A stretch of 7,868 bases of DNA from Trebonia sp. (GTDB lineage Bacteria > Actinomycetota > Actinomycetes > Streptosporangiales > Streptosporangiaceae): contig JASHXJ010000360.1 of the NCBI GenBank assembly GCA_030043595.1, positions 1-7,868 on the forward strand. The letters run 5' to 3'. Shown here piece by piece: positions 5,143 to 7,868 of this stretch. A model generated the notes under the pieces. The model was given only the letters and a program-made list of their open reading frames with translations. It did not search any database and was not told where the DNA came from. A program made the position numbers and the translations under genes. How positions within the stretch are numbered: position 1 is the first letter of the stretch; every line of letters starts with the position of its first letter.

Positions 5143-6426
5143 ATGCCCGCCATCGTGCTGATCGGCGCTCAGTGGGGCGACGAGGGTAAGGGCAAGGCCA
5201 CGGACCTGCTCGGGGACCGCGTGAACTATGTCGTCAGGTACCAGGGCGGCAACAACGCCGGCCACACCGTGGTGATCGACGACGAAAGCTACGCGCTGCA
5301 CGTGCTGCCGTCCGGCGTGCTCTCCCCGGATGTCACGCCGGTCATCGGCAACGGCGTCGTGATCGACCCCGCCGTGCTCTTCGAGGAGATCGAAGATCTC
5401 GAAAAGCGCGGGGTGACCTGCGAAAGGCTCCTCATCAGCGCGAACGCGCACCTGATCATGCCGCACCACCGCGCCCTGGACAAGGTCAGCGAGCGCTTCC
5501 TCGGCAACGCCAAGATCGGCACGACCGGCCGGGGCATCGGCCCGACCTACGCCGACAAGGTGGCCAGGATGGGCATCAGGGTCCAGGACCTGTTCGACCC
5601 CGGCATCCTGGGCCAGAAGCTCGACCTCGTGCTGCGAGACAAGAACCAGCTGCTCACGAAGGTGTACAACCGGCGCGGCATCGACGCGAAGAAGACCGCG
5701 GAGGAATACATCGGCTATGGCGAGCGCCTGCGGCCCTACGTCGCCGACACCGGGCTGATCCTCGGCAAGGCGCTCGACAACGGTGCGGTCGTCCTGCTCG
5801 AAGGCGCCCAGGCGACCATGCTCGACGTGGACCACGGCACCTACCCGTTCGTCACCTCGTCGTCGCCGACGGCGGGCGGCGCGTGCGTGGGCGCCGGCCT
5901 CGGGCCGACGCGGATCACCAAGGTGATCGGCATCGTCAAGGCGTACACCACCCGTGTCGGCTCCGGCCCGTTCCCCACCGAACTGCACGACGAGCAGGGC
6001 GAGTACCTGCGCAAGACGGGCGGCGAGTACGGCGTGACCACCGGCAGGCCGCGCCGCACCGGCTGGTTCGACGCCGTGGTCGCCCGCTACGCGGCGCGGG
6101 TCAACGGGGTCACCGACTTCTTCGTGACCAAGCTCGACGTGCTGTCCAGCCTGGACAAGATCCCCGTCTGCGTGGCCTACGAGGTGGGCGGCAAGCGGTA
6201 CGACGAGATCCCCATGACGCAGACCGAGTTCCACCACGCCAAGCCGGTCTACGAGTACCTCGACGGGTGGTGGGAGGACATCTCGGAGTGCCGCTCGTTC
6301 GACGACCTGCCCGCCGCCGCGCGCAGCTACGTCAAGGCCATCGAGGACATCTCAGGCGCCCCGGTCAGCGCGGTCGGCGTCGGCCCGCGCCGCAGCCAGA
6401 CCCTGCAGATCCGCCCGTTGCTGTAA
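5143..6426 (+). CDS. purA: Adenylosuccinate synthetase
   Basis: Cytosolic GTP-dependent ligase that joins IMP and aspartate to give adenylosuccinate, the committed step from IMP to AMP. The 427-residue length is standard. Visible motifs: the N-terminal signature IGAQWGDEGKGK (7-18) with the catalytic Asp13 and P-loop-like GDEGKGK; GGNNAGHTV (35-43) with catalytic His41; the IMP-binding segment IGTTGRGIGPTYADK (125-139); TTGRPRRTGWFD (299-310), which covers the aspartate/IMP-binding loop; TKLDVL (329-334), the guanine-recognition strand; and GPRRSQT (414-420) near the C-terminus, which completes the nucleotide pocket. All key residues are intact. The ATG at 5143 is chosen because the family begins directly with a short strand before GAQWGDEGKGK; purine-rich GAAAGG and GAAGAA lie upstream (5127-5140), and an in-frame TTG at 5101 falls inside the stem-loop. 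It leads the purA-purD-purB operon, 22 nt before purD. Confidence 0.98.
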   Translation: MPAIVLIGAQWGDEGKGKATDLLGDRVNYVVRYQGGNNAGHTVVIDDESYALHVLPSGVLSPDVTPVIGNGVVIDPAVLFEEIEDLEKRGVTCERLLISANAHLIMPHHRALDKVSERFLGNAKIGTTGRGIGPTYADKVARMGIRVQDLFDPGILGQKLDLVLRDKNQLLTKVYNRRGIDAKKTAEEYIGYGERLRPYVADTGLILGKALDNGAVVLLEGAQATMLDVDHGTYPFVTSSSPTAGGACVGAGLGPTRITKVIGIVKAYTTRVGSGPFPTELHDEQGEYLRKTGGEYGVTTGRPRRTGWFDAVVARYAARVNGVTDFFVTKLDVLSSLDKIPVCVAYEVGGKRYDEIPMTQTEFHHAKPVYEYLDGWWEDISECRSFDDLPAAARSYVKAIEDISGAPVSAVGVGPRRSQTLQIRPLL

Positions 6427-6436
6427 CTCCCGGCGA

Positions 6437-6442
6437 TAGGCT
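6437..6442 (+). promoter_or_regulatory. Candidate internal -10 element before purD
   Basis: TAGGCT (6437-6442) fits TANNNT and ends 6 nt before the GTG start of purD, in a 22-nt gap that has no strong ribosome-binding site. A leaderless internal transcript starting at purD is therefore possible alongside read-through from purA. The hexamer's own TAGG could instead act as a weak Shine-Dalgarno site. Confidence 0.3.
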
Positions 6443-6448
6443 CGCGAC

Positions 6449-7702
6449 GTGCGAGTACTGGTGATCGGCTCTGGCGGACGCGAGCACGCGATCGTCCGCG
6501 CGCTGCGCCGCGACCCCGCGGTGACGGACCTGCACGCCGCGCCCGGCAATCCGGGCATCGCCGAGCTCGCCCAGGCCCACGAGGTGAAGGCCGCCGACCC
6601 GGCGGACGTCACCCGGCTGGCCAAGACGCTGGGCGCCCACCTCGTCGTGATCGGCCCCGAGGCGCCGCTGGTGGCCGGCGTCGCCGACGCCCTGCGCGCC
6701 GCGGACATCGCCGCTTTCGGCCCGGACGCCGCCGCGGCGATGATCGAGGGGTCGAAGTCGTTCGCCAAGGAGATCATGGCCGAGGCCGGCATCCCGACCG
6801 CACGGTCACGGACGGCCGGCAGCCAGCAGGAAGCCGACGACGCGCTGCGCGAGTTCGGCCCGCCGTACGTGGTGAAGGACGACGCGCTCGCCGCAGGCAA
6901 GGGCGTCGTTGTCACCGGCGACCTCGGCGAGGCCAGGCGGCACGCCGCGGCCTGCCGGCGCGTCGTCATCGAGGAGTACCTCGACGGCCCTGAGGTGTCG
7001 CTGTTCGCGCTCGCCGACGGCAGCACCGCGGTCCCGCTGCTGCCCGCGCAGGACTTCAAGCGCGCCCGCGACGGCGACCAGGGCCCGAATACCGGCGGCA
7101 TGGGCGCCTACGCCCCGCTCCCGTGGGCGCCGCCAGACCTGGCCGCCGACGTGCTCGACCGGGTCGTCCAGCCAGCGATCGCCGCCTTGGGCCGCCGCGG
7201 AACGCCGTACCGCGGGCTGCTCTACGCGGGCCTGGCGCTCACCAGCACGGGCGTCAAGGTGGTGGAGTTCAACGCGCGGTTCGGCGACCCGGAGACGCAG
7301 GTGGTGCTCGACAGGCTCGGCACCCCGCTGGCCGGCCTGCTGCACGCGGCGGCTGCCGGGGACCTGGCCGCCGCGCCCGCGCTGAGCTGGCTGCCCGGTG
7401 CCGCCGTCACGGTGGTACTCGCCGCCGAAGGCTATCCCGAGGCCCCGGTCAAAGGCGACAAGATCAAATTCACCGACTATGCCGAACGGACCGGGGCTTA
7501 CCTGCTGCACGCCGGCACTGCCCGCGGTGCCGACGGCACGCTGGTGTCCGCGGGCGGCCGCGTGCTGAACGCGGTCGGCTCAGGACCGGACCTCGCGCGA
7601 GCGCGCGCGGCCGCCTACGAGGTAGCCGAACGCGTGCGGATGCGCGGTGGCTGGTACCGGCATGACATCGCAGCGCGAGCCGCGGTTACCGTTAGAGAGT
7701 GA
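6449..7702 (+). CDS. purD: Phosphoribosylamine-glycine ligase (GAR synthetase)
   Basis: Cytosolic ATP-grasp ligase that condenses 5-phosphoribosylamine with glycine to give glycinamide ribonucleotide, the second step of de novo purine synthesis. The 417-residue product is a complete monofunctional bacterial enzyme, not fused to PurM or PurN domains. Order of domains: an N-terminal Rossmann-like domain starting MRVLVIGSGGREHAIVRAL (1-19), with APGNPG (31-36) and VVIGPEAPLVAG (66-77); the ATP-grasp core with KSFAKEIM (103-110), VVKDDALAAGKGVVV (141-155) and IEEYLDGPEVS (174-184); QDFKRARDGDQGPNTGGMGAY (201-221); and the GARS signature RFGDPETQ (277-284) within VEFNARFGDPE. A C-terminal domain follows from about 315. 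The GTG at 6449 is the only start consistent with the strand VLVIGSGG. The stop overlaps the purB start by four bases. Confidence 0.97.
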   Translation: MRVLVIGSGGREHAIVRALRRDPAVTDLHAAPGNPGIAELAQAHEVKAADPADVTRLAKTLGAHLVVIGPEAPLVAGVADALRAADIAAFGPDAAAAMIEGSKSFAKEIMAEAGIPTARSRTAGSQQEADDALREFGPPYVVKDDALAAGKGVVVTGDLGEARRHAAACRRVVIEEYLDGPEVSLFALADGSTAVPLLPAQDFKRARDGDQGPNTGGMGAYAPLPWAPPDLAADVLDRVVQPAIAALGRRGTPYRGLLYAGLALTSTGVKVVEFNARFGDPETQVVLDRLGTPLAGLLHAAAAGDLAAAPALSWLPGAAVTVVLAAEGYPEAPVKGDKIKFTDYAERTGAYLLHAGTARGADGTLVSAGGRVLNAVGSGPDLARARAAAYEVAERVRMRGGWYRHDIAARAAVTVRE

Positions 7703-7868
7703 TAGACAGGTACACGCTCCCCGAGATGGGCCGGGTCTGGAGCGAGGCCCACAAGTACGAGCTCTGGTGCCGGGTGGAAACCCTGGTGCTCGAGGCCCAC
7801 GGACGGGCGGGAACGGTGCCCGCCGAGGCAGTCGCCGCGGTCCGTTCGGCGCATCCCCCGACAGCCGA
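7699..7868 (+). CDS. purB: Adenylosuccinate lyase, N-terminal fragment (runs off window)
   Basis: Enzyme of the fumarase/aspartase superfamily that splits SAICAR to AICAR and adenylosuccinate to AMP, each time releasing fumarate. Only the first 56 codons are inside the window. The start IDRYTLPEMGRVWSEAHKY followed by ELWCRVETLVLEAHGRAG is characteristic of PurB, including the Arg-Tyr pair at residues 4-5 that contacts the AMP phosphate in the family; the catalytic residues lie beyond the edge. The GTG at 7699 overlaps the purD TGA as GTGA, an arrangement typical of translational coupling, with only weak GAGAG purines just upstream. The product acts directly after PurA on adenylosuccinate, which fits its place in the same operon. 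Whether the remainder of the gene is intact cannot be seen. Confidence 0.92.
   Translation, partial: MIDRYTLPEMGRVWSEAHKYELWCRVETLVLEAHGRAGTVPAEAVAAVRSAHPPTA

Noticed and set aside
4792..6237. 481-codon minus-strand open frame antisense to purA
   Set aside because: Composition is that of an antisense shadow (rich in His, Val, Asp and Arg); purA on the other strand has all its catalytic motifs.
6806..7510. 234-codon minus-strand open frame antisense to purD
   Set aside because: No recognisable domain; explained by codon bias of purD on the opposite strand.
1..7868. CRISPR array, transposon ends, tRNA or rRNA, phage genes, toxin-antitoxin pair
   Set aside because: No regularly spaced repeats, transposase or integrase motifs, or RNA gene signatures were seen. 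Both flavoprotein-DUF3151 and NYN-pyrE pairings lack toxin-antitoxin features.

Overview
The window is gene-dense, GC-rich DNA. Codon third positions are mostly G or C, GTG starts are frequent and intergenic gaps are short. Protein families and gene neighbourhood point to a high-GC actinomycete (Actinomycetota). The run pyrE / dedA / fbaA / DUF3151 / purA / purD / purB resembles conserved actinobacterial chromosomal neighbourhoods; in Mycobacterium tuberculosis fba also sits divergently beside a DedA gene, with purA nearby. Genus cannot be fixed from this sequence. I see no rRNA, tRNA, CRISPR array, insertion sequence or prophage.

Layout. (1) 1-375, minus: 5' part of a NYN-domain (PIN-like, putative RNA nuclease) gene, cut by the window edge. 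(2) 376-544: divergent intergenic region with a long imperfect hairpin (432-478), a second hairpin (499-525) and a good -10 hexamer just before pyrE. (3) 545-1078, plus: pyrE, orotate phosphoribosyltransferase. (4) 1125-1757, minus: DedA-family membrane protein, convergent with pyrE. (5) 1758-1953: divergent promoter region with three copies of ACACCGG before fbaA. (6) 1954-2976, plus: class II fructose-bisphosphate aldolase. (7) 2973-4580, minus: group A flavoprotein monooxygenase whose stop codon overlaps that of fbaA. (8) 4599-5015, minus: DUF3151 protein of unknown function, probably co-transcribed with the monooxygenase. (9) 5016-5142: divergent leader with a GC-rich stem-loop before purA. 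(10) 5143-6426 purA, 6449-7702 purD and 7699-7868 purB (partial) form a plus-strand purine operon.

Together these are mainly housekeeping functions. PyrE makes OMP in de novo UMP synthesis. PurD acts at step two of purine synthesis. PurB works twice, in IMP synthesis and, after PurA, in making AMP. Fba is the glycolytic/gluconeogenic aldolase. DedA is a probable lipid-carrier or lipid flippase/scramblase-type membrane protein. The flavin monooxygenase looks like an accessory or secondary-metabolism type enzyme placed among core genes.

I found no convincing new multi-gene system. The items most worth a second look are non-coding: the paired hairpins before pyrE, the stem-loop before purA, and the ACACCGG cluster before fbaA. 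After those come the monooxygenase with its unusual FAD/substrate-loop motif and the uncharacterised DUF3151 and NYN genes.
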